Part shown: positions 1-10,711 of the stretch, one piece after another
Layout of the letters: every line of letters starts with the position of its first letter
How positions within the stretch are numbered: position 1 is the stretch's first letter
From: UBA7672 sp030824255
GTDB lineage: Bacteria; Pseudomonadota; Alphaproteobacteria; Caulobacterales; Hyphomonadaceae
Direction: 5' to 3'
Assembly (NCBI GenBank): GCA_942493305.1
Contig: OW818686.1
Location: 1,054,001-1,118,000 of the forward strand
Length of the DNA: 64,000 nucleotides
The notes under the pieces: generated by a model
Seen by the model: only the letters and a program-made list of their open reading frames with translations
The model's database searches: none
Told to the model about the DNA's origin: nothing
Translations under genes and position numbers: made by a program

Positions 1-1262
1 ACGTCATAGAGTTCCGCACCACGGCGCGCGCCAAGAGCGTTGAAGCGCTTGTCGAAGCGGAAGGTCTGCAGCGGATCCGGACGCGAAGCCAGAACGCCTG
101 CAAGTTCCGGCGTGATGAAGGGGTTCGACACCGGGATGCGCCAGCCCGTCGGACCGGCGGCCGGGGAGGCCGCGAGTTCCTGGTAGGACTCATACTGGGT
201 GAACAGGAAGTCGGTGTAGACTTCGGCGTGGTCGTTGATCGCGTAGTCAACGTGCGCGAACACGTTGTAGCGCGTCTGCGGCAGCGTCAGCAGGTTGAGC
301 GCGCCGGTGTTGTAGGCGAAGTCGGGGTTGAAGGTCGCGCCCGGCTGGCCGAAGCCTTCATAGTCGATGCCGCCCGGGCTCACAAAGCCGTTGCGGCCAT
401 TGTAGGCGAACAGCGAACCGTCGTTGTTGAAGCCGAAGGTCTGCGAGTTGGTCGAGCCCGGCACGGCAGCCGTGATGGCGCCGGCGGACGGCAGGTTGGT
501 GCCGTCGAAGATCGTGCTTCCGAGCGGGGAGGCGCCCGAAGCGCCCGAGATCGACGAGAATTCGCGGTCGCCGTTGTAGATGTCGTCGCGGCGGTTGTAG
601 GAGACCATCAGCATCGCGCTGCCGGCGCCGTCAGCGAATTTGCCGCCAGTCGCGATCGACACGGATTCCGTGTTGCCGTCGCCGCGATCCGTCTGACCCA
701 TCGTGGCGGAGACTTCGAAGCCTTCGAAATCGTCACGCAGGATGAAGTTGACGACGCCCGCGATGGCGTCCGAACCGTAGGTCGCCGAGGCGCCGCCGGT
801 GATCACTTCGATGCTCTGGACGAGCTGCGAGGGCAGCACGTTGACGTCGACGGTGCCGTTCGGGTTCGACGGAACGACGCGGCGGCCGTTCATCAGCACC
901 AGCGTGCGGTTGGAGCCGAGGCCGCGCAGCTGCACGTTGGCCTGACCGCCGTTCGACGGGTTGTTCGAGGACATGTTCACGCCGGGAACGAACTGCGGCA
1001 TCTCGTTGAGCAGCGTGTCGAGCGTGGTGACGCCCGTCGCGGCGAGATCTTCCTGGCCGACCGTCACGATCGGCGAGTTCGCCACGTAGTCCTGGCGAGC
1101 GATGCGCGAGCCGGTGATGATGACAACGTCACGCTCTTCTTCTGCGGCCGGTTGCGGGCCGACGGTGTCCTGCGCGAAGGCAGAGGACATCACGCCCGGC
1201 ACGACCGTCAGCGCGGCGAGCAGCGTGGAGCGCAGCAAGTGCGCCTTCACAGTAGTTTTCAC
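1..1262 (-). CDS. TonB-dependent receptor, N-terminal part (cut by window edge)
   Basis: Outer-membrane TonB-dependent receptor; about the first 420 residues are visible and the rest lies left of base 1. I read a GTG start at 1260-1262 because a GAGGGG ribosome site sits about 9 bases upstream and the protein then opens with a signal peptide (VKTTVKAHLLRSTLLAALTV...SAFAQ). The TonB box-like stretch RDVVIITGSRI follows, then the plug domain with QLRGLGSNRTLVLMNGRR and IEVITGGASATYGSDAIAGVVNFIL, typical of receptors in Caulobacterales and sphingomonads. The substrate cannot be told; no regulator or transporter is adjacent, and gyrB, co-directional, lies 450 bases upstream. Confidence 0.9.
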   Translation of the reverse strand, partial: MKTTVKAHLLRSTLLAALTVVPGVMSSAFAQDTVGPQPAAEEERDVVIITGSRIARQDYVANSPIVTVGQEDLAATGVTTLDTLLNEMPQFVPGVNMSSNNPSNGGQANVQLRGLGSNRTLVLMNGRRVVPSNPNGTVDVNVLPSQLVQSIEVITGGASATYGSDAIAGVVNFILRDDFEGFEVSATMGQTDRGDGNTESVSIATGGKFADGAGSAMLMVSYNRRDDIYNGDREFSSISGASGASPLGSTIFDGTNLPSAGAITAAVPGSTNSQTFGFNNDGSLFAYNGRNGFVSPGGIDYEGFGQPGATFNPDFAYNTGALNLLTLPQTRYNVFAHVDYAINDHAEVYTDFLFTQYESYQELAASPAAGPTGWRIPVSNPFITPELAGVLASRPDPLQTFRFDKRFNALGARRGAELYD

Positions 1263-1714
1263 GATATAGAACCCCTCTGATACCTGACCACAGCAGCGCC
1301 TTGGCGCTATTGGCCCGCCTTAGCGCGAGGGGGCTGAAAGCCATCTCCCCACGGTCCCTCGGCGGATCGGCCACATTCCCGTCATAAACTCCGGTGCGTC
1401 AATCGGGCGGGTCCGGGTCCGAAAGATTTTTCGCAAACCTCCCTGACTGTGCAGCATTTCTGCATCAGCTTTCGCAACGGCAGGCAAAATATTTCAGTGC
1501 GCCTGTCACAAACCCGGTATGGCCGGGTGGCGAAGCGGCAGTCAGGCAATGTTCTTGCACGAAGTCGTCACATGCCTTTAGGGAATGCCGCTGCGCCGAA
1601 CCTGACACTGCCTAGCGTTCGCGCAAAACAGGTTTCACGCTGCTCACAAAGTGAGCGTTTATCGCCAACCCCAAAGACACACCGGAGCGCAACCACACCG
1701 CGCGGCGAGAAGGC
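1263..1714. other. Intergenic region between gyrB and the TonB receptor
   Basis: About 450 bases with no convincing gene. It holds the 3' flank of gyrB and the promoter region of the TonB receptor, both leftward. The only clear structure is the dyad GCTCAC-AAA-GTGAGC at 1642-1656, which may be a weak gyrB terminator, although the T run after it on the minus strand is poor. I see no metal-regulator box. Confidence 0.5.
1642..1656 (-). terminator. Possible gyrB terminator hairpin
   Basis: Perfect 6-bp dyad with a 3-base loop (GCTCAC-TTT-GTGAGC on the minus strand), 60 bases beyond the gyrB stop. The nearest T-rich stretch on the minus strand is more than 10 bases further on, so rho-independent activity is doubtful. 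Confidence 0.3.
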
Positions 1715-4183
<2,469 letters not shown>

Positions 4184-4200
4184 AAAAACCTCTTTGCGAC

Positions 4201-5388
4201 TCAGCCATCGCGGACCGCGCCGTCAGACACCTCGAACCGCTGGGCGCGGTCGCCGAAAGCATCGAACAGGGATCGGTCCGTTCCTGTGAGCCAGGACTGA
4301 CCGCCGAGCGCGGCCAGTTCGTCGTACAATGCGGCGCGCCGATCCGAATCGAGATGGGCCGCCGCCTCATCCAGTAATAGCAGGGGAGAGGGGGCAAAAT
4401 CACGCTCGAAAAGCGCCTGCGCGTTCGCTAAAATAAGCCCTATTAACAAGGCTTTTTGCTCGCCTGTGGAGCACTGGTCCGCGGGCAGGCCCTTGGGGGC
4501 GTGAAAGACGCGCAAATCCGTCCTGTGAACGCCCTCCGTGGTGCGTCCGGCGGCGCGGTCGCGGGGGCGGTTTTCGCGCAGCTGGACGACGATTTCCTGC
4601 TCGATGTCGGTAAGGGCCATGCCGTGAGCGGCGTGGTTCTCGAACTCGCCGTCGAGGTCGATCAGCGCCTTGGGGAAGGCGCCCTCGGGCCGGGCGAGGA
4701 TCGCCTCCTGCATGACTTTCACGGCGTCGATGCGGTGGATCGCCATAGCGGCGGCGGCGGAGGCCATGCCGAGCTCGATGGCGTCGAGCCAGGCGGGGTC
4801 GCTCCTGCCCTGCTCCAGCAACGCATTCCGCTGGCGCATCGCCTTTTCGTAAGCCGCGGCCGCGCCGGCATGGCTTGGGAAGTGCGCGAGCACCTGGCGG
4901 TCGAGAAACTTGCGCCGGTCGCCTGCGGGACCAGCGAATACCCTGTCCTGCGCGGGCGTGAGCCAGATGATGCGCATAAGCTCGCCGAGATCAGTCTGGG
5001 TGGTCTCCACCCCATCAAGCCGGGCGGAGCGTTTGGAGCGGCCCTGATCGTCGATCTCGAGCGAGAGGGAGATGCGGCGGTCGATCTCGCCATCCTGCAC
5101 GCCGGCGGAGATGGCCCAGCCGCTGGCGGAGTTCCCATCAGGCGTCTGGCGGACGAGGTCGGAGAATTCCGTGCTGCGCAGGCCGCGGCCGGGCGAGAGC
5201 ATGGAAACGGCTTCGAGCAGGTTGGTCTTGCCCGACCCGTTCGCGCCATAGAGGCAGACATGGCGGCCATCGAGACGCAGGTCGAGTTCCGCATAGTTGC
5301 GGAAATTGCGTAGCCCCATGCGCATGAGGCGCACGTGCGGACGGCGAGGTTCGAGGGCGTCATTCATCGCGAAGACATCCCCTGTCAC
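4201..5388 (-). CDS. recF: DNA replication/repair ATPase RecF
   Basis: RecF, an SMC-like ATPase that helps load RecA at single-strand gaps. Residues 21-40 carry LMRMGLRNFRNYAELDLRLD, followed by the Walker A motif GANGSGKTNLLEAVSMLSPGRGLR near residue 50; the signature STGEQKALLIGLI and the Walker B segment LLLLDEAAAHLDSDRR lie near the C-terminus. The 395 residues are a little long; ATG at codon 1 or codon 8 are both possible starts. Upstream, where dnaN is normally adjacent, there is an unrelated ORF. Confidence 0.97.
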   Translation of the reverse strand: MTGDVFAMNDALEPRRPHVRLMRMGLRNFRNYAELDLRLDGRHVCLYGANGSGKTNLLEAVSMLSPGRGLRSTEFSDLVRQTPDGNSASGWAISAGVQDGEIDRRISLSLEIDDQGRSKRSARLDGVETTQTDLGELMRIIWLTPAQDRVFAGPAGDRRKFLDRQVLAHFPSHAGAAAAYEKAMRQRNALLEQGRSDPAWLDAIELGMASAAAAMAIHRIDAVKVMQEAILARPEGAFPKALIDLDGEFENHAAHGMALTDIEQEIVVQLRENRPRDRAAGRTTEGVHRTDLRVFHAPKGLPADQCSTGEQKALLIGLILANAQALFERDFAPSPLLLLDEAAAHLDSDRRAALYDELAALGGQSWLTGTDRSLFDAFGDRAQRFEVSDGAVRDG

Positions 5389-5430
5389 AAACTCTCGCGA
5401 CTGTCATTCAAGAGCATTGCGCGCGGCGGA

Positions 5431-6171
5431 TCAGTCGAGAACCGAGTAGTCCGGCCCCTTGACGGACCTATCGTGCAGCATTTCCAGCACGTCACGGCTG
5501 ATGAAGATATTCGTTCTGGCATGCCTGTCGCGCACGATGGGGGCCCGAAACTGCGCATCCCGAATGCACGTCGGCAAAACACGAGGCGCGGGGTCGGGCA
5601 TGTAAAAGAAATTTTCCGGCCGCTGCGGCGTGCCCGGCGGCGCAGGATAAATGCTCCAATCGCATTCGGAGTTCGCATAGTCGATCACATCGTCGATCGG
5701 AAAGTCGATCAGGAAGGCAACGAGGCGTTGTTCCTCGCCCTGCCGCCGTTCATAGGCTGGCTTTGAATGTGAAGGCAGAAAGGCAGGAAAGTCTCGCAAG
5801 CAAGCGTGGACACTTGGCTTGGCGGCCCAGCAGTGGAAATGGCTGACCGCGTAAAAGGCGGGTTCGCGGCTAATCGGGAAACTTGGCTCTGTTGTCGGAT
5901 CTCCCGGTGGAAATGCGGCATAGACGATATCCTCGCTCAATGCCTCGAAACCCTCGCCGCCACTGACGGAGGTGTAAAACTTTGAAGTTAAATCCGCTGG
6001 CGTGAACGGCCGGTACGCGTTGAGCAGACCATAGGGAAGTGTTGGATCCAGCGGAACGAAACCCGATGCTTTCGACGTCTGGATTTCACTTGTAGGGCGA
6101 TAGCGGAACTTGCCCGGACTGGCCTCGCGCATTGCAGACCTGACGCAGTCTGGAAGCTCGGAAAACATCAT
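5431..6171 (-). CDS. Unknown 246-aa protein inserted between dnaN and recF
   Basis: I do not recognise this with certainty. It is a soluble protein without signal peptide or membrane segment, rich in aromatic and proline residues. The C-terminal part (HARTNIFISRDVLEMLHDRSVKGPDYSVLD) vaguely resembles the end of Imm11/DUF1629 proteins, which are immunity-like proteins of polymorphic toxin systems, but the match is weak and made by eye. Its base composition and codon use look less GC-biased than the neighbouring genes, suggesting transfer. Two consecutive ATGs occur at the start, preceded by a GGGGTG that is a poor ribosome site. It breaks the usual dnaN-recF adjacency and has no visible partner gene. 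Confidence 0.75.
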   Translation of the reverse strand: MMFSELPDCVRSAMREASPGKFRYRPTSEIQTSKASGFVPLDPTLPYGLLNAYRPFTPADLTSKFYTSVSGGEGFEALSEDIVYAAFPPGDPTTEPSFPISREPAFYAVSHFHCWAAKPSVHACLRDFPAFLPSHSKPAYERRQGEEQRLVAFLIDFPIDDVIDYANSECDWSIYPAPPGTPQRPENFFYMPDPAPRVLPTCIRDAQFRAPIVRDRHARTNIFISRDVLEMLHDRSVKGPDYSVLD

Positions 6172-6226
6172 GGGGCACCCCGAAAATCAGCGTGGATCCT
6201 GGGGGCACAACATCAGCGCTGCCGGC

Positions 6227-7339
6227 TTAGACGCGCAGCGGCATCAGAACGTATTGCGCGCCTTCGTCTTTCGCATCCAGCACGCGCGCGGGCGAGGCGG
6301 CGTCGTTGAACTCGATGCGCGTCTCGTCGCTTTCGATCTGGCCGGCGACATCGAGCAGGTATTTCGCGTTGAAACCGATCTCCATGGGCTCGCTGCTGTA
6401 ATCAGCCTCAACGTCCTCGACGCCATGGCCGGACTCAGAATGCGAGACCGCAAGCGTGACCCTGCCTGCCGTGAGGCTGAGCTTCACCGAACGCGAGCGT
6501 TCGGCTGATACCGTCGCGACGCGATCGACCGCGGCCTTGAACAGCTTGGTGTCGACGCTGAGGATGCGGCCATTCTCTTTCGGAATGACGCGCTGATAAT
6601 CCGGGAAGGAGCCGTCGATCAGTTTCGATGTCAGAACGGCTTCGCCGATGCGGAAGACGATCTTGGCGTCCGAGGCTTCGACTGTGACGATCTCCGGCGC
6701 GTCGTCGAGCAGGCGGCGCGCTTCGGCGACGGCCTTGCGCGGAACGATGACGCCCTTGAGCGCGGCGGAACCTTTCGGCGCGTCGGTCTCGGCCAATGCG
6801 AGGCGGTGGCCGTCGGTCGCCACGGTGCGCAGGACGGGACCCTTCGGACCCTTGGCATGGTGCAGGTAGATGCCGTTCAGATAGTAGCGAGTTTCTTCCG
6901 TGGAGATGGCAAAGCGCGTCTTGTCGATCAGGCGGCGCAGCTCGGCCGCCTCGATCTCGAATTTCACGGGGGCCTCTTCCTTCGCCATGGTCTGGAAGTC
7001 GGACGCCGGCAGGGTGGGCAGTGCGAATTTGGAGCGGCCGGCGGAGATGGCAAGGCGGCCCTCGGTGAGGTCGAGCGCAACTTCGGAGCCTTCCGGTAGT
7101 TTCCGCACAACGTCGAACAGCGTCTGGGCCGGGGCGGTGATCGAACCGGCCTTCTTCACATTGGCCTCGGCAGCGTCAGTCGCCTCGATGTCGAGATCGG
7201 TCGCCGTCAGGCTGAGGCGGTCGCCTTCGGCCTGCAGCAGGATATTGGACAGGATCGGAATCGTGTTGCGCCGCTCAACCACGGCCTGAACGTGGGACAG
7301 CGCCCGCATCAGCGCATTGCGGTCGATGGTCAGTTTCAT
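6227..7339 (-). CDS. dnaN: DNA polymerase III beta sliding clamp
   Basis: Processivity clamp of DNA polymerase III. The start is placed at 7339, where MKLTIDRNALMRALSHVQAVVERRNTIPILSNIL matches the family N-terminus; an ATG 41 codons upstream is in frame but reads through the dnaA-dnaN spacer and is not conserved. The 370 residues (E. coli 366) end with the canonical DEGAQYVLMPLRV, whose MPLRV-type end forms part of the peptide-binding cleft. It is transcribed leftward 205 bases after dnaA, with two hairpins between them. Confidence 0.97.
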   Translation of the reverse strand: MKLTIDRNALMRALSHVQAVVERRNTIPILSNILLQAEGDRLSLTATDLDIEATDAAEANVKKAGSITAPAQTLFDVVRKLPEGSEVALDLTEGRLAISAGRSKFALPTLPASDFQTMAKEEAPVKFEIEAAELRRLIDKTRFAISTEETRYYLNGIYLHHAKGPKGPVLRTVATDGHRLALAETDAPKGSAALKGVIVPRKAVAEARRLLDDAPEIVTVEASDAKIVFRIGEAVLTSKLIDGSFPDYQRVIPKENGRILSVDTKLFKAAVDRVATVSAERSRSVKLSLTAGRVTLAVSHSESGHGVEDVEADYSSEPMEIGFNAKYLLDVAGQIESDETRIEFNDAASPARVLDAKDEGAQYVLMPLRV

Positions 7340-7415
7340 GGTCGCCCAATTCCTGTCAGGTGGCGGCCCTCCAAAGTAAGCGTTGGAGCGCCTGGCGGTA
7401 CGCCGAAAAAGAGTT

Positions 7416-7438
7416 CGGCCCGCCTTGGGGGCGGGCCG
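7416..7438 (-). terminator. GC-rich hairpin between dnaA and dnaN
   Basis: Perfect 9-bp dyad CGGCCCGCC / GGCGGGCCG with a 5-base loop. On the minus strand it is followed after five bases by TTTTT (7406-7410), so it can act as a terminator or attenuator at the dnaA-dnaN junction. Together with the second hairpin at 7467-7485 it suggests that dnaN is transcribed at least partly from its own signals. Confidence 0.5.
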
Positions 7439-7466
7439 GAAGATTAGCCATTTGGCGGCCATCTGG

Positions 7467-7485
7467 AAGGCCCGTTGAGGGCCTT
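7467..7485 (-). terminator. Second hairpin downstream of dnaA
   Basis: AAGGCCC / GGGCCTT, 7 bp with a 5-base loop, 60 bases past the dnaA stop. No T run follows on the minus strand, so it may be a transcript-stabilising structure instead of a terminator. Confidence 0.35.
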
Positions 7486-7544
7486 TCGTGACCTATTCAC
7501 ACGCCCTCCCCTGTTTTTCAGGGACATTGGGCGGCAAAGCCCCG

Positions 7545-9080
7545 CTAGCGGGCGTTGCGAGGGTCCGCCATGATGCGTTGTTCGAGCTGGCGCAGCTCAT
7601 CGGCCACGGATTCGTTCGAGGCCACCATCGCGGCGATCTTGCGATAGGCGAAAAGCACGGTCGTGTGATCCCGGTCGCCGAACAGGCGGCCGATCTGCGG
7701 GTAGGAGCATTTGGTCAGCTGGCGGCTGAGATACATCGCGTACTGGCGGGGAAGCGCGTACTGGCGCTTCCGGCAGGGCGATTCCAGCTCGATCTTGGTG
7801 ACGCCATAGGCCTTGGCCGTGACGTCCTTGATCGTGTCGATGCGCGGGGCGCGGGCGGGGGCGCCGCCCATCTGCAGCTGGATCGATTTCTCGACGGCGG
7901 CCTTGTCGACCGGTTTGCCGGCGAGGACCGTGCCGCAATAGACGTTGCGGACAGCGCCGCAGAGGGCCCGGCCAGACGCCGGGAGACGGTCGGCCAGCAG
8001 GTCGATCCATTCTTCGGTGAGCTGGAACTCCGCATCGATCGCCGAGGCCGACGCAGACACAGCGTCAGCATGGGCGCGCAGGATTTCGCGGCGCAGGTTG
8101 CGCTCGGGCAGTTCCATCTGGGCGATGACGCCGCCATGGATCTCGTCGCGCATACGCTCGTCGAGCTGGTCGATAAGGGCGGGCGTCTGGTCAGCGGCCA
8201 GCACGACCACGCCGCCATTGGCGACGATGGCGCGCAGGTGGGAGAAGAACTCGACCAGCGTGCCGGGCTTGGCGCAGATGAACTGGAAATCGTCCAGCAG
8301 GACGACCTTGGCGCGGCGGAACATTGTGCGCAGGTCGGACGTGTCTTTCCGCTTCACGCCGTCGATGAAGGCGTGGAGGAAATCTTCCGCGCTCATGTAG
8401 AGCACGCTGCCTTCACCGCGCGTGGCGCGCAGGGCGGCCTCGATGCCCCTCATCAGGTGGGTCTTGCCGACACCATGCGGGCCGACGATCGTGACGACAT
8501 GCGCCGAAACGCTGGCGCCAATGGCGAGACGACGCGCAAGGCCGAAGGCGATGCGGTTGGAATCGCCAACCATGAAGTTGTCGAGCGTCTGGGCGTCTTC
8601 ACCCGTGATCTCGACAGGCGGGAGGACATCGATCTCTTCAGCTTCGATGTCCGCTTCCAGTGCGGCATCCGCCGCGGCTGCCGCTGCTGCGACGCGCGCA
8701 AGCGCCAGCACGTCGACGGAGATGCGCTCGCGAGCTTCGATGCGCACGCGGCGGGCGTTGCGGTCAGCCGCCTCCCAGGCCTGCTGGATGATGTGGCCGA
8801 AATCGGCCTCGATGCGCGAACGCTCATGTTCGCTGGCGGCGGCGAGCAGGATCTCGCCATTCACTTCGGCGACGAGATCGAGAGCCGCAAGCCAGCTGTC
8901 GAACTTCACGTCGCCGAGACGACGGCGCAGCGACGCGCGCACGGTCGCCCAGATGGCCGGAATCTGATCGCCTTCACGGTCGATCGTCTGAGACGGGCGA
9001 TTGGCCGGACCCTGCTCGATCGAACGCGAGGCGCCGCCGCCCGCTGATGCAAACCGTGTCGTGTTCTGCTTGTTGATCAT
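7545..9080 (-). CDS. dnaA: Chromosomal replication initiator DnaA
   Basis: Initiator ATPase that opens the origin. Residues 38-110 form domain I, followed by a long Ala-rich linker (AAAAAAADAALEADIEAEE, about residues 121-140). The AAA+ module has Walker A GPHGVGKTHLM at 200-210 and Walker B VVLLDDFQFI near 259-268. The C-terminal domain IV has the DnaA-box recognition signature CSYPQIGRLFGDRDHTTVLFAYRKI. Compared with the consensus GGVGLGKTHLM and LLIDDIQF the motifs are slightly divergent but catalytic Lys, Thr and Asp residues are intact. The length (511) fits alphaproteobacteria. It is first in the replication string; the origin itself was not identified. Confidence 0.97.
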   Translation of the reverse strand: MINKQNTTRFASAGGGASRSIEQGPANRPSQTIDREGDQIPAIWATVRASLRRRLGDVKFDSWLAALDLVAEVNGEILLAAASEHERSRIEADFGHIIQQAWEAADRNARRVRIEARERISVDVLALARVAAAAAAADAALEADIEAEEIDVLPPVEITGEDAQTLDNFMVGDSNRIAFGLARRLAIGASVSAHVVTIVGPHGVGKTHLMRGIEAALRATRGEGSVLYMSAEDFLHAFIDGVKRKDTSDLRTMFRRAKVVLLDDFQFICAKPGTLVEFFSHLRAIVANGGVVVLAADQTPALIDQLDERMRDEIHGGVIAQMELPERNLRREILRAHADAVSASASAIDAEFQLTEEWIDLLADRLPASGRALCGAVRNVYCGTVLAGKPVDKAAVEKSIQLQMGGAPARAPRIDTIKDVTAKAYGVTKIELESPCRKRQYALPRQYAMYLSRQLTKCSYPQIGRLFGDRDHTTVLFAYRKIAAMVASNESVADELRQLEQRIMADPRNAR

Positions 9081-9357
9081 GGCCCCTCATCTACCCTTCA
9101 TCAGGCGATGCCTTCCTCTTCTCTCCGGACAAAAAGGCTCTCCAACAGCTCTAGCCCCAGAGCCGTAAAGACGTGTCCGAACGAAGGAAGGTTACTCGCT
9201 ACGGAGGAGAGTTTTTCTCCGATAGCGACGAGCCGTCAACCGACTCATCCGCCGCAGCTGCCGAATTATTTTTCATGAATCTGTCGTGCTGAGGATTGCC
9301 ACCAAGATTCACGCGAAGATTGAAGGCGCTCGACGTTTGGAGGCACATTTCATTGCA

Positions 9358-9383
9358 AAATTCATCAGCACACGGATGAATTT
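9358..9383. repeat. 9-bp inverted repeat upstream of dnaA
   Basis: Perfect AT-rich dyad AAATTCATC (9358-9366) and GATGAATTT (9375-9383) around an 8-base spacer, immediately downstream of the rpsT terminator and about 280 bases upstream of dnaA. It could be an operator, part of an origin, or simply a second hairpin of the rpsT 3' end. Confidence 0.5.
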
Positions 9384-9391
9384 GAAAGCAC

Positions 9392-9424
9392 AAAAAGTCG
9401 CAACGCGCGGAGCGCTGCGACTTT
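9392..9424 (-). terminator. rpsT rho-independent terminator
   Basis: Stem of 13 positions with one G-T pair (AAAGTCGCAACGC at 9394-9406, GCGCTGCGACTTT at 9412-9424) and a 5-base loop. On the minus strand the stem ends in TTTTT (9392-9396). It lies 65 bases after the rpsT stop codon. Confidence 0.8.
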
Positions 9425-9488
9425 GAAATTCAACTGCGCTGAGAGCCCTAAGGCAACCCCAAAAATCCGGGGGCAAGGGTGCGGCGCG

Positions 9489-9755
9489 TTAGACGCCGAC
9501 AGCTTTGACGCGAGCGGCCAGGCGCGAGACTTTGCGCGAGGCGGTGTTCTTGTGCAGCACGCCCTTGGTGACGCCGCGCATGATCTCCGGCTCGGCGGCT
9601 TTCAGGGCGTTGATGGCGGCAGTCTTGTCGCCTGACGCAACGGCTTCCTCAACCTTCCGGACGAAGGTGCGAACGCGCGACTTGCGCGACTTGTTGACGG
9701 CAGTCCGCCCGGCGATCTTGCGCACCATTTTCTTGGCGGATTTCGTATTGGCCAT
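9489..9755 (-). CDS. rpsT: 30S ribosomal protein S20
   Basis: S20, a helical-bundle protein that binds 16S rRNA. The 88 residues begin MANTKSAKKMVRKIAGRTAVNKSRKSRVRTFVRKVEEAV, the family hallmark, and are strongly basic. Placement upstream of dnaA on the same strand is common in alphaproteobacteria. A clear hairpin terminator lies 65 bases downstream, so it is probably a single-gene transcript. Confidence 0.98.
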   Translation of the reverse strand: MANTKSAKKMVRKIAGRTAVNKSRKSRVRTFVRKVEEAVASGDKTAAINALKAAEPEIMRGVTKGVLHKNTASRKVSRLAARVKAVGV

Positions 9756-9910
9756 CGGTCTTCCAAGCTCCGTTTACCCTGACCCAAAGGCATTCGCCGG
9801 GGGTTTTGGGGAGCGGCCTCTTATCAGCGTCGCATCAGGCGGTCAATTCGGCTTTCGCACGATTTATCGACAGCCCGTGACGGGCGCTGAAGGGCCACAC
9901 CCCGCACCAG

Positions 9911-10687
9911 CTACTGGTTCTTGAACCGGGCGGGGCGCTTTTCCGTGAAAGCGGCCATGCCTTCCTTCTGGTCCTCGGTCGAGAACATCGAATGGAACAG
10001 GCGGCGTTCGAAGTTAAGACCTTGGTGGAGCGTGGTTTCATAAGCGACATTGACCGCTTCCTTGGTCATCATCGCGATCGGCTGGGACATGGCCGCGATC
10101 TTCTTCGCCACGGCCTTCGCCTCCTCCAGCAGCCTGTCCGCCGGCAGGACGCGGGACACCAGGCCAGCGCGCTCCGCTTCGGCGGCGTCCATCATGCGGC
10201 CCGTAAGACACATCTCCATCGCCTTAGACTTGCCGACCAGCCGTGTCAGCCGCTGGGTGCCGCCAATGCCGGGCATAACGCCCAGATTGATCTCCGGCTG
10301 GCCGAATTTCGCCGCCTCCGAAGCCAGAATGAAGTCGCACAGCATGGCCAGCTCGCAGCCGCCGCCCAGCGCAAAGCCGTTTACCGCAGCGACAATCGGC
10401 TTCCGGAAAGACGAGACGGCGTGTTCGAAGCTGGCGAACATGTCCGCCTTGTAGACGTCCATGTAGCTCTGCGGCGCCATTTCCTTGATGTCGGCGCCCG
10501 CGGCGAAGGCGCGGCCAGCCCCGGTGAGAATGACGCAGCCGACGGCAGGATCCGCGTTCCACTTGCCGAGCTGGTCCGCGACCTCGGCGCACAGCTGACG
10601 CGACAGCGCGTTCAGCGCTTCAGGGCGATTGAGCGTGATGATCCCGACATTGCCGTCGGTTTCGACCAGCAGCGTTTCGTACGTCAT
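9911..10687 (-). CDS. Enoyl-CoA hydratase
   Basis: Crotonase-family enoyl-CoA hydratase, which adds water to 2-enoyl-CoA in fatty-acid beta-oxidation. In 258 residues one sees NRPEALNALSRQL, the oxyanion-hole segments RAFAAGADIKEMA and NGFALGGGCELAMLCDFILASEAAKFGQPEINLGVMPGIGGTQRLTRLVG; both catalytic glutamates (in the GGCELAM-downstream and FGQPEINLG segments) are present. C-terminal EDQKEGMAAFTEKRPARFKNQ is typical of short-chain hydratases such as EchA8/PaaF. It stands 24 bases after an unknown co-directional gene. Confidence 0.94.
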   Translation of the reverse strand: MTYETLLVETDGNVGIITLNRPEALNALSRQLCAEVADQLGKWNADPAVGCVILTGAGRAFAAGADIKEMAPQSYMDVYKADMFASFEHAVSSFRKPIVAAVNGFALGGGCELAMLCDFILASEAAKFGQPEINLGVMPGIGGTQRLTRLVGKSKAMEMCLTGRMMDAAEAERAGLVSRVLPADRLLEEAKAVAKKIAAMSQPIAMMTKEAVNVAYETTLHQGLNFERRLFHSMFSTEDQKEGMAAFTEKRPARFKNQ

Positions 10688-10711
10688 GCGTGTCTCCTCT
10701 TACCGCCCTTG

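Larger units (their letters stand above)
9081..9488. other. dnaA-rpsT intergenic region with two adjacent dyads
   Basis: About 400 bases containing the dnaA promoter and the rpsT terminator. The right half is more AT-rich than its surroundings. I found no good TTATCCACA-type DnaA box cluster, so calling it oriC is not supported. Two adjacent dyads occur: AAATTCATC/GATGAATTT at 9358-9383 and the rpsT terminator at 9394-9424. Confidence 0.5.

Noticed and set aside
228..1280. Long plus-strand frame opposite the TonB receptor
   Set aside because: It is the antisense shadow of a receptor whose plug motifs are unambiguous on the minus strand; its Arg/Val/Gly/His-rich composition is typical of such shadows.
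7488..9047. 519-codon plus-strand frame opposite dnaA
   Set aside because: Mirror of the dnaA reading frame in GC-rich DNA; dnaA has all AAA+ and DNA-binding motifs.
9081..9488. Chromosomal origin (oriC)
   Set aside because: Location next to dnaA is suggestive, but no DnaA-box cluster was found by eye, so it was annotated only as an intergenic region.
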